From assembly GCA_029556045.1 (NCBI GenBank), contig JAKQGS010000226.1:1-21536 (forward strand): 21,536 bases of DNA. The letters are read 5' to 3'. The DNA is from Pseudomonadota bacterium (GTDB taxonomy: Bacteria > Bdellovibrionota > Oligoflexia > Oligoflexales > Oligoflexaceae). Numbering within the stretch: position 1 is the first letter of the stretch; each line of letters opens with the position of its first letter. The notes beneath the pieces were generated by a model, which worked only from the letters and a program-made list of their open reading frames with translations, had not been told where the DNA came from and ran no database searches. The position numbers and the translations under genes were made by a program. Of the stretch, positions 21,492 to 21,536 are shown piece by piece.

Positions 21492-21536
21492 AGCATTCGC
21501 ATGTGTTGATAGCATGATCCGAAATCGGCGGCCAGC

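Noticed and set aside
21318..21515. 65-codon minus-strand frame with GGKRDRTDDLCNAIATLYQLSYTP
   Set aside because: This is the antisense translation of the tRNA-Ala gene, a well-known kind of false gene in databases.

Overview
The window looks like chromosomal DNA of a Gram-negative bacterium of moderate GC content. It carries a CpoB/YbgF-like lipoprotein, a RhlB-type RNA helicase, a GmhB-type heptose bisphosphate phosphatase (LPS pathway) and the succinylase branch of lysine/diaminopimelate synthesis (DapC, DapD). Chemotaxis and second-messenger genes (CheV, REC-PilZ) and a VKOR-DsbA fusion would fit a motile environmental proteobacterium, perhaps of the former Deltaproteobacteria or Bdellovibrionota. 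That placement is inference; no 16S gene or other decisive marker is present. No integrase, transposase, phage gene or CRISPR array is visible.

Layout. 1-307 is the 3' end of an unrecognised gene, closed by a strong intrinsic terminator. 448-2971 (+) is dprA, then an Smg/DUF494 gene, then a solitary CpaF/VirB11-type ATPase. It converges on rhlB (2975-4732, -). 4868-5293 is a small orphan protein. 5411-8349 (+) holds the CpoB-like lipoprotein, tsaD and rsmA. Between rsmA and the next convergent operon lies a structured 130-base inverted-repeat element (8351-8483). The minus-strand block 8477-13259 reads, in transcription order, RlmC-like rRNA methyltransferase, tryptophan 2,3-dioxygenase, dapC, dapD and a 2Fe-2S ferredoxin; dapC-dapD-fdx are tightly packed. 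13325-14446 (-) is a secreted protein with a possible Cys/His active site.

14739-17646 (+) is a signalling block: REC-PilZ protein, CheV, a CPBP membrane protease whose start overlaps the cheV stop, and a BFD-like Fe-S protein. 17654-21151 (-) holds, in transcription order, a VKOR-DsbA fusion, a protein made of two copies of an unknown domain, a protein with a histone-H1-like Lys/Ala tail, a 73-residue orphan and a GmhB-type phosphatase overlapping it. The window ends with tRNA-Ala(GGC), which has its own promoter and an unusual set of nested inverted repeats at its 3' end.

Most genes are housekeeping. The parts least explained by known families are the 8351-8483 repeat element, the duplicated-domain protein beside the disulfide oxidase, the dprA-smg-ATPase linkage, the secreted Cys/His protein, the H1-like tail protein and the tRNA-flanking palindromes. 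No stretch over 300 bases lacks a gene; the longest gap is 14447-14738.
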